A stretch of 16,509 nt of DNA from DASWIG01 sp965371445 (lineage in GTDB: Bacteria; Acidobacteriota; Thermoanaerobaculia; Multivoradales; J023), in the NCBI GenBank assembly GCA_965371445.1, contig CBDUYN010000211.1:1-16509 (forward strand). Reading direction: 5' to 3'. The notes beneath the pieces were generated by a model. The model was not told the DNA's origin. It saw only the letters and a program-made list of their open reading frames with translations, and ran no database searches. The translations under genes and the position numbers were made by a program. Position 1 is the first letter of the stretch. Each line of letters starts with the position of its first letter. This document shows positions 1-7,579 of the stretch, piece after piece.

Positions 1-52
1 CGAGTTGGCGAAGGATCTGACAATTTTGGACCAAGGGGTTGACACAGGGTGT

Positions 53-278
53 CTTGAGCCCGGGCCGCGATCGGCGTCTTCGGACTCGTAGCACGGGTCT
101 TTAGGCCCGTGTGGACCTTCGGGTCCGACGACGTCACCCACGAGACACGGCCGTCGAAGAACCGAGGTCTGCGTTCGGTCCTCGTCATGGTGGACGCGTG
201 GTTGCGCGCCGAGCCTCCACACGGGGCTCAAGCCCCGTGCTATGAGGACGAAGACGCCGATCGCGGCCCGGGCTCAAG
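53..278. repeat. Large imperfect palindrome (REP/MITE-like), 63-bp inverted arms
   Basis: Arms 53-115 and 216-278 are inverted copies of each other: the outer 30 bp (53-82 against 249-278) match perfectly, and the inner 33 bp differ at 6 positions. Each arm also holds a small palindrome of its own, CACGGG...CCCGTG near 92-111 and the perfect CACGGGGCT-CA-AGCCCCGTG at 219-238. The 100 bp between the arms (116-215) show no gene. The right arm ends 20 bp from the cas6 stop codon. The form fits a pair of REP units facing each other or a non-autonomous mobile element. It could also act as a two-sided terminator for cas6. No target-site duplication or transposase was seen. Confidence 0.75.
113..127. 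other. GGACC-TTCG-GGTCC hairpin inside the palindrome loop
   Basis: A perfect 5-bp stem closed by a TTCG tetraloop lies just inside the left arm of the large palindrome. As RNA on the plus strand this would be a very stable UUCG hairpin. No T-run follows, so it is not a standard intrinsic terminator. Its role is unknown. Confidence 0.4.
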
Positions 279-298
279 CCGCCTGGGAGGATGGCTTC

Positions 299-1279
299 TC
301 ATGCAACGCTGGGGTCAAGTGGTGTGACGTCTCGTTCGACCTTCACCCGCCCGAGGCCGAACGTGGCGCCCTTTCCCACGTGGACCACCTCCGCCGTGCA
401 CAGGAGGTCATGGAAGGGCTCCAGAGGCCCTTCGAGGGTCACCTCGCCGACGAATCCGCCGAGGCTCATCTTGCTGCGCTGCCGGTTGCTGTAGCGCTGC
501 CAGTCGCGCCACCGCAGGTCGGATCTCGCGACGCGGACGGCGTCAGCCTGCTCGAGAATCGGCTCGAGCTGCCAGTCGACGTCGGCGCCGGGGACGTGGA
601 AGTGGGCGATCTCCAGCGTCCGGCGGAGCATCCGGAAGGCGAGCGTGCGAAAGGTGAACCGGTCGATGAAGCGGCCGCCCTCCTTGATGCGGGTCGGTGT
701 GAGGAAGCGAAGGCGCAGGCGATCGGCGCCCGCGGGCTCGCGAAGCAAATGCACAGCCGGCGCCTCGGTGAACCGCCGTCCGCCGCGCTCGAAACCCGGT
801 TGCCACAGGCCGTCGGCGTCCTGGTAGCTGACTCGCTGGAGGACGAACGGATGACGATGGACGCCGAGCCCGGCCTCGGCCATACGCTCGACGGCGAGCA
901 CGGCAAAGGCCTGGAGTGTCACGGCTTCGCCGAAGAGGACCAGGTCGAGCTCGAGAAGGTCGCCGGCCTTGAAGTCGCGCTGCTCGTCCTCAGGCTCGAA
1001 GACGAAGGGCCGAGGCGCGGCCGGCAGGCCGTGGAGGAAGGGCGGCGGCTCAGCTCCGACGAAGACCTCGAACAAGCGCGCATGGACGCAGGCGCGTTGT
1101 AGCGAGCACGTCTCGCACGGCTGCTTCGGTCCCATGGCGCAGACGGCTCTGCGCAGGGCGTGGCCGAAGGAGCCTCGTAGGAGCGAGCCCTTGTAGGCGG
1201 GAAGGCGGGCGTCGTCCTGGGATTCGAGGGCGAAGCGCAGGCGGAGGTGGGGGATGTCGGGTAGGCGATAGGGCGGCAT
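299..1279 (-). CDS. cas6: CRISPR pre-crRNA processing endoribonuclease Cas6 (RAMP)
   Basis: Cas6 cuts pre-crRNA within each repeat, leaving an 8-nt 5' handle. The 326-aa product has the two marks of this family. The first is an N-terminal four-cysteine cluster, Cys47 then CETC (55, 58) and Cys64, in the 'C..C.....C....FE' setting common in these proteins. The second is a C-terminal glycine-rich RNA-binding loop, GKGATFGLGRV, from about residue 302. I chose the ATG at 1279. A longer open frame starts at 1375, but its first residues would be encoded by CRISPR repeat 1, so that start is not credible. There is no clear Shine-Dalgarno before 1279. The gene starts 59 bp after the array on the same strand as the inferred pre-crRNA, so it may be read from the array transcript. 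No other cas gene is in the window. Confidence 0.9.
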   Translation of the reverse strand: MPPYRLPDIPHLRLRFALESQDDARLPAYKGSLLRGSFGHALRRAVCAMGPKQPCETCSLQRACVHARLFEVFVGAEPPPFLHGLPAAPRPFVFEPEDEQRDFKAGDLLELDLVLFGEAVTLQAFAVLAVERMAEAGLGVHRHPFVLQRVSYQDADGLWQPGFERGGRRFTEAPAVHLLREPAGADRLRLRFLTPTRIKEGGRFIDRFTFRTLAFRMLRRTLEIAHFHVPGADVDWQLEPILEQADAVRVARSDLRWRDWQRYSNRQRSKMSLGGFVGEVTLEGPLEPFHDLLCTAEVVHVGKGATFGLGRVKVERDVTPLDPSVA

Positions 1280-1338
1280 GAGTCGTGAGCCGTTGAGGTC
1301 TGTTTCGTTGACCTTAGCACATTCGCTCGCTGCGCCCT

Positions 1339-2516
1339 GTCTCAATCCCCCGAAGGGTCCACATCCGATTCCCACTTGGGTGACCGAGGCAATCGCCGAA
1401 ACTCCCTTCGACTTGTCTCAATCCCCCGAAGGGTCCACATCCGATTCCCACACACGTCATGAAGAACTGGAAAGTGGCTCAGATCGCATGTCTCAATCCC
1501 CCGAAGGGTCCACATCCGATTTCCACAGGAACAGCGCGGCAACATCGACGGCACCGGCACGACGTTGTCTCAATCCCCCGAAGGGTCCACATCCGATTCC
1601 CACCGGAACTTTGAGGTGGTCAAGGTAACTCTCTATACGATGTCTCAATCCCCCGAAGGGTCCACATCCGATTTCCACAGTGCCGGACACGTACATCCAG
1701 CACTACCCTCCCATCGAGGTGTCTCAATCCCCCGAAGGGTCCACATCCGATTTCCACCTCATGCAAGCTCAACCTCGAACCCTCAGCGAAATCGCAATGT
1801 CTCAATCCCCCGAAGGGTCCACATCCGATTTCCACCAAAAGGAAACCACAACGCCGAGCGCGACGACCAATTACGGGTCTCAATCCCCCGAAGGGTCCAC
1901 ATCCGATTTCCACCGACGATTCGTGATCGGTGAGAACCTCCTTCACCTTGTCTCAATCCCCCGAAGGGTCCACATCCGATTTCCACACAGCGACGGACTT
2001 CACCCTCTCGTATCAGAGACGAGAAAGTGCCTCAATCCCCCGAAGGGTCCACATCCGATTTCCACCACGAAGCCGATCTGCTTTCCGGAGCCTACACCAA
2101 TCGTGTCTCAATCCCCCGAAGGGTCCACATCCGATTTCCACCTAGTGAAATGCATTGAGGCGGTCGAACAGTCCAAAAAGAAGTCTCAATCCCCCGAAGG
2201 GTCCACATCCGATTTCCACTCACATGGCCCAGCAAAAACCCACGAAAGTCCCTCATGGTTGTCTCAATCCCCCGAAGGGTCCACATCCGATTTCCACCCC
2301 GCACACTCGTCACGACGGCTAGATGCTGTCAAACTGTCTCAATCCCCCGAAGGGTCCACATCCGATTTCCACGAGACCATGGGCGTCTGAGCGTCAACGG
2401 CTTGTCTCAATCCCCCGAAGGGTCCACATCCGATTTCCACGATGCGAAGGAGTATCTTCTAAAGACTGCGACTAGAATTGTCTCAATCCCCCGAAGGGTC
2501 CACATCCGATTTCCAC
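1339..2516 (-). CRISPR. CRISPR array, 16 repeats of 37 bp, 15 spacers
   Basis: Repeats start at 1339, 1415, 1490, 1567, 1642, 1721, 1799, 1877, 1950, 2029, 2105, 2183, 2261, 2336, 2404 and 2480. On the plus strand they begin GTCTCAATCCCCCGAAGGG and end CCGATTTCCAC. Spacer lengths in order are 39, 38, 40, 38, 42, 41, 41, 36, 42, 39, 41, 41, 38, 31 and 39 bp. Repeats 1, 2 and 4 end ATTCCCAC instead of ATTTCCAC, and repeat 10 has C at position 2. On the minus strand the repeat carries CCC-TTCG-GGG, then one G, then ATTGAGAC at its 3' end. That is the usual Cas6 hairpin plus an 8-nt handle close to the ATTGAAAS consensus. Handle and variant-repeat positions both say minus-strand transcription with the leader at the right. 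The handle and the Cas6 suggest a type III or Cas6-dependent type I system. The subtype cannot be fixed from this window. Confidence 0.97.
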
Positions 2517-2527
2517 AGCTGCCCTCC

Positions 2528-2552
2528 TAAGTCCTTGAAAACAAAGGACTTA
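2528..2552. repeat. Leader inverted repeat next to the first repeat
   Basis: A perfect 9-bp stem, TAAGTCCTT / AAGGACTTA, encloses GAAAACA and lies 11 bp from the leader-side end of the array. Leader motifs this close to the first repeat often guide spacer integration by Cas1-Cas2. That role here is inferred only from position. Confidence 0.6.
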
Positions 2553-2685
2553 AGTACCCCGATCCGCTAACCTCCCCAAAATCGCCCCCGGCGTTCTCGA
2601 TAGTGGCCGGTTCCGTTCTGGAACCAACGCACCTAACTGTTGAAAACAAAGAGCTTAGGGTAGTTTCGGCGATTCCGCTAACCTC
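2535..2685. repeat. Duplicated leader motif, two direct copies
   Basis: Copy A (2535-2574) and copy B (2640-2685) share the exact 12-mer TTGAAAACAAAG and, about 29-35 bp later, the exact 11-mer CCGCTAACCTC, with partial matches between them. A third CCGCTAACCTC lies inverted at 2707-2717. This suggests an internal duplication of the leader or the trace of a second leader. Confidence 0.65.
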
Positions 2686-2718
2686 GCCCCCTTTTCGGGG
2701 GTCTCGGAGGTTAGCGGA
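2674..2718. repeat. Long two-part hairpin in the leader
   Basis: The outer stem is 12 bp: T2674 with A2718, then CCGCTAACCTC (2675-2685) with GAGGTTAGCGG (2707-2717). An inner stem, CCCCC (2687-2691) with GGGGG (2697-2701), closes on TTTTC. No T-run directly follows on either strand, so it is not a textbook intrinsic terminator, although it could still stop or pause transcription. Confidence 0.6.
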
Positions 2719-2865
2719 TTCCTCCTGTGCGGAGGACCAGACCGCCCCCATTCGCGAGGCAAGTCCTTTCGCGTGGGATAGAGTAGCTTCACCGACACTT
2801 AGAGGCCACCCACCTGTGGAGGAAATCTCCACACTTCCCGATTCTATGTTGTCAAAGAACAGGGA

Positions 2866-3244
2866 TCACCTCACAAGTGTGACACCTCGACTTTCACCAG
2901 CCCAAGTATACAGCATCCGGGGCTCCCCGTCCATGACCATGTCCATGAGGGCCTCGGCCTGCTGCCGGAGCTGCTCCCGCCAGATGGGCGTCTCCTTACC
3001 CTTCGCCGCCCATCCCCACCCCTGCGCCGCATCCTGCGGGGCCTGGCATGGGCCTTCACTCCTCTAACACCCTGTAGCCTGATCTTGTTGGACAGAGGCC
3101 AAGGAAACACCGGCGGCCTCGCCTGCTTCCGCGCGCCGCCAGGTCTCGAGATGCCTGGTGGATGCGGCGGCGGACGTCCTCGACCACCGCTGAGTAGCGC
3201 AAGAACCACGTATTGTTCGGCGCATCCTGGGTTTCACCCGACCT
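2866..3244 (-). pseudogene. Unidentified degraded coding remnants
   Basis: Two stretches on this strand read like real protein but cannot be joined. The first, 3244-3056, is in the same frame as the lipoprotein gene ending at 3245 and contains NNTWFLRYSAVVEDVRRR, then an Arg-rich tail and TGA. The second, from about 3060 to 2866 in another frame, contains WREQLRQQAEALMDMV and ends in TGA. Neither has a convincing start or ribosome binding site. I do not recognise the family. They may be 3' ends of one broken gene or of the preceding one. Apart from these and the leader, I see nothing in 2517-3244. Confidence 0.35.
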
Positions 3245-6200
3245 TCATCCGTGCCCAGCCCAAACCGCGACGCGACGCGCCAGCCGGCCCCGCGCCACCC
3301 AACGCGACCGCTCGGCGACGCCGCCGTCCAGACCCGCGGGCACCGCCACTGCCGCCGCACAAGGGTAGCCGCGCATGCCCCGGAAAGGAAGGGGGAGCAC
3401 CGTCTGCGAGCAGGCGACGTTGGGGTCGCCGTCCTTTTCCCAGCCCTCGCTGTGCAGGAAATACGTCCGCCTCCAGCCGGAGGGGAGCGCCGGCAGCGAG
3501 GCGACGTCGAAGCCCAGCGTGACCTCTTCTCCCGAGCCGAACACGACGTAGCGGTCGTCGGCGCTTTCGAGAAGCCCTTCGACCGGCCCGAACGCCGTGT
3601 AGTACCCCTCGTGCTCCTGCCATGAGAGCGCCACCTCGCGGCCCGACGCCGCCGTGCGCCAGGGATAGGGACGCCGGTCGCCGTAGTCGAAGAGATAGGG
3701 CGCGTCGGCCGCCGGCCGGTACCAGCGCGAAAAACCGCCGTAGCGAAGCCGGGCCCTCTGCGGCGCGAGACGATGGACACGATGCCGCGTCGTCGCCTCG
3801 CCGCGCAGCGTCGCCACGGCGACGAGGTCCCAGTAGACCTCGAAGTCGGTCGTGATGCGCAACCGCGGATCGGCGCCGTTCAAAGCGCCGGTCAAGTCGA
3901 CCACCACCGGCTTCGTCTTGCCGGCCGGAAGGCCCACCGGCACCGTCGTCGGCCGCCAACCGCCGCGGCCGTCGCCTACTTCCAGATAAGGAAAAAGCGG
4001 CGCTCCCCGTGGGTCCTGGTCACGGGCCACGTTGGTCGACGTGTTGCCCCAGTGCAGCCAGCCGAGGAGCACCAGCGCGGGACGCTCGGCCGCCGCCACC
4101 TCCGGCGGCAGCTCCACCGTCAGCCGGTAGGGCTCCATCGCACCCTGATACCGCCGTTTCGGCGAACGGGGCACGACGTAGCGGTGGTCGCGCTCGCGGG
4201 CCGCGTCGAGGACGTCGTCCCCGAGGTGGTCGCGCACCGCGGCCGGAGCCACGGGCGGCGTCAGCAGACGCAAAGCCAGGCCCTCCACAGGTCCCTCCAG
4301 CCACTGCTCGCCGTTCATGACCACGACGTCGTCCGGGGCGTCGACCACCACCAGCTCCGCCTGGTCGAGGTAGGTGACCTCGCGCAGCTCCTCGGTGATC
4401 GCCAGCTCGAGCTCGCCGCCGCGCGGCCGCACCCAGTCGGGCAACCGCAGGTACTCCTCGGGATCGGCCGGGACATACGTCCCCTTGGGGGGACCGAGGG
4501 GGGAGCTCACGGCATTCGCCGAACCGAAGGGGGACGTCGCCAGCATGCCGAGAGGCGCCAGGCCCAGGATGTCGGTGACAAAACGCAGCCCCTCGCCGTC
4601 GGAGGCGTAGAGGAACGGACAGGATCCCTCGATACGGATCGTCAGCTGCAGGGTCTGCCGGGTCCGCGGCGGCGGCGCGAAGAGGTACTCGCTGATGCCG
4701 TTGGGCCAGACGGCCTTGACCACCGTGGGACGCTCGCCGCCGAGCCCGAGAATCACGTGGGAGCGTCGTGGCTCGAGGACCTGCGTACGGCCGGCGAACA
4801 TCACCTCCAGGCGTACGCCCCAGCCGTCGAGAGGGACCTTGCCGGCGAGGCCGCGCAGGTCGAGGACCATCCAGCCCTGGCCTTCCGCGCCGTCGCTGCG
4901 CAAACCGTGCACGGTCTCCTCGTCCCAGGCCAGGAGGTCGGGATCGCGGTCGCCGTCGAGGTCGAGGGGCAAGAGCCCCTGGGCCGAGGGTGCGGGCTCT
5001 CCGAAGACGCCCGGGCGCGGTTCGAAGCGCCCGCCGCCGGCGTTTTCGAGGAGCACGACACCGGCCTCGCCCGCCAGCAGGAGGTCGAGATCGCCGTCGA
5101 GGTCGACGTCGCTCACCGCCACGGCTCCGGCGTCGCCGGACAGTGTCTTCCCCCCTTGATCCCCCGGGGGGGACAGGGCGGCGCTCTCCTCGGCCGTGAT
5201 GTCCCGCTCGAGGCCCGCACGGCCGTCTCCCCGCCAGAAGGACAGCCCGACCTCGTGAGCGACGACGACATCGATGGAACCGTCGCCGTCATAGTCGAAA
5301 GGCACCAGCTGGCGCGGAGGCGCGGGCAATGGTAAACGGACGTGGAGCGAGAGCACGCCTTGACGCCAGTTGCGCAGGACGAAAAGCTCGGTTGGGCTCG
5401 CCGCGAGGAGATCCTGGTCGGCGTCGCCGTCGAGGTCGGCGAACGCCAGCCGGTCGAGGGGCTCGGCGACGCCCAGGGGAGCGGCCCGGGGCGGCCCCCA
5501 ACCGGCCTCCCCCCGATGGAGGACGAGGACACCGCGCCCGGCGTCGTCGAGGGCCAGCAGATCCAAGTCGCCGTCGTGCTCGAAATCCGTCAGGAGCGCC
5601 TCCCGGAGAGGGCCGGCGGCGGCCAGCTCCGGCACCAGAGGACGCTCGCTCCACCTCGACGACGAGTCGCGGCCCCAGAGCCTCAGGCCCTGGGAGGTCG
5701 CCACGACGAGCTCCGGACGGCCGTCGTCGTCCAGGTCTCCGGCGAGGAGCGTCAGGGCGCCCTCGGCGAGCTCGGCCAGACGTTGCCACGCCTCGCCCTC
5801 GCGGGGCAGGAAGTAGAGGGCGCTGTCGCTCAGGAAGGCGACGGCGGCCTCGCGTCCGGCGCCCGGCTCGCCGTCGACGGCGTCGTCGACCACCACCGCG
5901 GCGAGCATCCGCTCGCCGCCGGCAAGAGAGGGAAGCGGCGCGAGCTCCGCGGCTTCGAAGCGGACCTCGGGCGCCGGCTCCCTGGGAGGAGCGAGGCCAG
6001 ACGCCGCCGCGGCGACCGGCTCGTCGAGCGGCGTCACCTCCTTGCGCGCCGCCAGATCGGTGACGTCGCCGCGGAACCGTGGGCTGTTGAGCATCAGGTT
6101 CAAGACGACGCGCAGCGGCTGCGGGACACGCTCCTGCGCGGGATCGCGGGCGACCTCCGCGCGGCCTCTCTCGAGGTAGGCCTCTACCTTGGGGTCCGGC

Positions 6201-6880
6201 ATCGCGGCGGCCAGGACCTCCACCGCCGCGAGCCCCCGCAACCGGACCTCCGCATCGCCTTGCCGCAAGGCCCAGAGGGCGAAATCGGCGGCCAGGCGGG
6301 CATTGCCAGGCCACAGCTGGTAGGCACGCTCCAGAAGCTCGCCGCGCTGCTCAGGACGCCGGAGCTGAAGCTCCGCCAGGGTGTGTGGATAGACGGCCTC
6401 CGCAGGGTCGAGGCGCGCGGCCTCGCGGTAGGCGGCCTGCGCCCTTTCGTGGTCGCCCGCCTCCACGGCGAGCTTGCCGCGTAGGGAATGGGCACGCCCC
6501 AGAAGCCAAGGCGGCGAAGCCGCCGGCATGCCCTCGAGCTGCTCACGGGCCGCCTGGAAGTCCCCGGCGTGAAAATGGGCCACCGCGAGGTTGAAGACGA
6601 CCACCGGCTCGTCCGGTGCCAGCGCCGCCGCCTGCTCAAAGAGCTCCAGGGCCTGTGGCCACTCGCCGATCTCCGCCCGGACCCTGCCTTCGACCAGGAG
6701 GCCCCGGAGGCTCCCGGGTGCCGCGTCGGACGTCTCGCCCGGCGCCGTCGCGCCGTCCTCGCCGCAGGCCCAGCTCAAGAGCCCCAGGACGAGGAGAGAA
6801 ACCGTCAGGAGGGGCCAGAGGCAGGCTCGGTGAGAACCGGTCCCCGCCGCCTGTTTCCTGAGCCACTCACCGGTGGGCAT
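3245..6880 (-). CDS. TPR / FG-GAP (VCBS) repeat / ASPIC-UnbV lipoprotein
   Basis: A 1211-aa protein, probably exported. A hydrophobic stretch at 21-38 precedes Cys39 in LLSWACGED, a plausible though imperfect lipobox. Residues 55-225 look like TPR helices. About six FG-GAP/VCBS calcium-type motifs follow at roughly 375-665, for example GDLDDDGRPEL, FDYDGDGSIDV and DVDLDGDLDLLL. An ASPIC/UnbV-like module spans about 668-735 (GWGVRLEV...LGLGG...VWPNGISEY). The C-terminal half has a conserved-looking CPFLYASDGEGLRFVTDI from 754 and LPLPFRGMRGY to 1172. The last 39 residues are Arg-rich and may be frameshifted. The start ATG follows AGGGGAG at 7-nt spacing, which overlaps the cmk stop. Such proteins are thought to act in surface binding or assembly. 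The substrate is unknown. Confidence 0.8.
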   Translation of the reverse strand: MPTGEWLRKQAAGTGSHRACLWPLLTVSLLVLGLLSWACGEDGATAPGETSDAAPGSLRGLLVEGRVRAEIGEWPQALELFEQAAALAPDEPVVVFNLAVAHFHAGDFQAAREQLEGMPAASPPWLLGRAHSLRGKLAVEAGDHERAQAAYREAARLDPAEAVYPHTLAELQLRRPEQRGELLERAYQLWPGNARLAADFALWALRQGDAEVRLRGLAAVEVLAAAMPDPKVEAYLERGRAEVARDPAQERVPQPLRVVLNLMLNSPRFRGDVTDLAARKEVTPLDEPVAAAASGLAPPREPAPEVRFEAAELAPLPSLAGGERMLAAVVVDDAVDGEPGAGREAAVAFLSDSALYFLPREGEAWQRLAELAEGALTLLAGDLDDDGRPELVVATSQGLRLWGRDSSSRWSERPLVPELAAAGPLREALLTDFEHDGDLDLLALDDAGRGVLVLHRGEAGWGPPRAAPLGVAEPLDRLAFADLDGDADQDLLAASPTELFVLRNWRQGVLSLHVRLPLPAPPRQLVPFDYDGDGSIDVVVAHEVGLSFWRGDGRAGLERDITAEESAALSPPGDQGGKTLSGDAGAVAVSDVDLDGDLDLLLAGEAGVVLLENAGGGRFEPRPGVFGEPAPSAQGLLPLDLDGDRDPDLLAWDEETVHGLRSDGAEGQGWMVLDLRGLAGKVPLDGWGVRLEVMFAGRTQVLEPRRSHVILGLGGERPTVVKAVWPNGISEYLFAPPPRTRQTLQLTIRIEGSCPFLYASDGEGLRFVTDILGLAPLGMLATSPFGSANAVSSPLGPPKGTYVPADPEEYLRLPDWVRPRGGELELAITEELREVTYLDQAELVVVDAPDDVVVMNGEQWLEGPVEGLALRLLTPPVAPAAVRDHLGDDVLDAARERDHRYVVPRSPKRRYQGAMEPYRLTVELPPEVAAAERPALVLLGWLHWGNTSTNVARDQDPRGAPLFPYLEVGDGRGGWRPTTVPVGLPAGKTKPVVVDLTGALNGADPRLRITTDFEVYWDLVAVATLRGEATTRHRVHRLAPQRARLRYGGFSRWYRPAADAPYLFDYGDRRPYPWRTAASGREVALSWQEHEGYYTAFGPVEGLLESADDRYVVFGSGEEVTLGFDVASLPALPSGWRRTYFLHSEGWEKDGDPNVACSQTVLPLPFRGMRGYPCAAAVAVPAGLDGGVAERSRWVARGRLARRVAVWAGHG

Positions 6881-6892
6881 CTGCTCGCTCCC

Positions 6893-7579
6893 CTACGCCG
6901 TGCCTTCGATCGAAAGCACCATCCGCTCCACGACCTCCTCGGCCGAGAGCTCCGAGGTGTCGATCACGGTGTAGCTCTCGTCGTAGCGCAGCGGTGAGTC
7001 GGCGCGGCTTGAATCCCGCTGGTCACGGCGTACGAGGTCGCGCAGCACCTCCTCGGCGTCGACCTCCTCGCCACGGCCCTCGAGCTCGCGGTGACGGCGG
7101 CCGGCGCGCACCTCGGCGCTCGCGGTCAGAAAAAACTTGTACGGCGTCCCGGGAAAGACGACGGTACCAATGTCGCGTCCCTCCACCACGGCACTCGTCC
7201 GGCGGCTGGCGCGCCTCTGCAGCTCCACCATCCGGCGCCGGACCTCGGTGTAGGCGGAGATCTGGGAGGTGACGTCGCTGACCTCCGGGGTGCGGATGCG
7301 CTCCCCCACCGGCTCGCCGTCGAGACAGACCTCGACGGCGCCCTCCGCCGTCACCGTCACCTCGACGTCGGCGGCGCGGGCGATCGCCACCACCTTGTCG
7401 CGCCGGTAAGGCTCCACGCCGCTCAAGAGGACCTTCAAGGCCACGGCCCGGTACATGGCGCCGGTGTCGAGGACGGGGACCCCGAGCCGTTCGGCCAGCA
7501 GCGACGCCACCGTCGACTTGCCGACTCCCGACGGACCGTCGATCGCCACGATGAGCCGCTGCCCCTCGGTGGAGCTCAC
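6893..7579 (-). CDS. cmk: Cytidylate (CMP/dCMP) kinase
   Basis: Cytoplasmic enzyme that phosphorylates CMP and dCMP to the diphosphates with ATP. The 228-aa length is normal for the family. Visible motifs are the P-loop GPSGVGKST (15-23), DTGAMYRAVAL (39-49), the nucleotide-monophosphate region EGRDIGTVVFP, and RRDQRDSSRADSPLR, the typical C-terminal 'RD..DS.R...PL' motif. The start is GTG, in a GTGA overlap with the rluB stop, so translation is coupled. Pairing with scpA-scpB-rluB is a widespread conserved arrangement, and the next gene begins 12 bp on. Confidence 0.97.
   Translation of the reverse strand: MSSTEGQRLIVAIDGPSGVGKSTVASLLAERLGVPVLDTGAMYRAVALKVLLSGVEPYRRDKVVAIARAADVEVTVTAEGAVEVCLDGEPVGERIRTPEVSDVTSQISAYTEVRRRMVELQRRASRRTSAVVEGRDIGTVVFPGTPYKFFLTASAEVRAGRRHRELEGRGEEVDAEEVLRDLVRRDQRDSSRADSPLRYDESYTVIDTSELSAEEVVERMVLSIEGTA

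Larger units (their letters stand above)
2517..2870 (-). promoter_or_regulatory. Probable CRISPR leader region
   Basis: This gene-free stretch abuts the conserved end of the array, where the repeats match consensus. It is lower in GC than the rest of the window and contains AT-rich TTGAAAACAAAG runs, as leaders often do. The same motif set (TTGAAAACAAAG, CTTA, then CCGCTAACCTC) occurs twice, at 2535-2574 and 2640-2685. Six inverted repeats lie in 300 bp, at 2528-2552, 2609-2625, 2674-2718, 2721-2735, 2753-2773 and 2815-2833. I found no -35/-10 pair good enough to name a promoter. An isolated TTGACA reads on the minus strand at 2855-2850. Confidence 0.65.

Noticed and set aside
39..44. TTGACA near the left edge as a promoter -35.
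   Set aside because: No -10-like hexamer at 16-18 bp; the next bases are GC-rich palindrome.
108..123. TGTGGACCTTCGGG resembles the hairpin part of the CRISPR repeat (TGTGGACCCTTCGGG).
   Set aside because: It needs a gap, covers under half of the repeat, and the shared part is a common GC hairpin. Not called as a stray repeat.
1280..1375. Longer cas6 start at 1375 (MGIGCGPFGG...).
   Set aside because: The first residues are encoded by repeat 1 and the family match begins at the ATG at 1279.
1391..1403. Spacer 1 shares the 13-mer AATCGCCGAAACT with the opposite strand of the leader (2662-2674).
   Set aside because: A 13-base match between 15 spacers and a 16-kb window is expected by chance at an appreciable rate, and it does not extend without a gap. 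Not enough for self-targeting.
1278..2530. Many open frames across the array, on both strands.
   Set aside because: They are made of the translated repeat (for example SQSPEGSTSDFH) with variable spacers, not proteins.
2674..2718. Leader hairpin as a rho-independent terminator.
   Set aside because: Strong stem, but no T-run directly after it on either strand.
3773..6997. Long plus-strand frames (520 and 380 aa) opposite the lipoprotein gene.
   Set aside because: Arg/Gly/Val-rich antisense shadows without motifs; the minus strand carries TPR and FG-GAP repeats.
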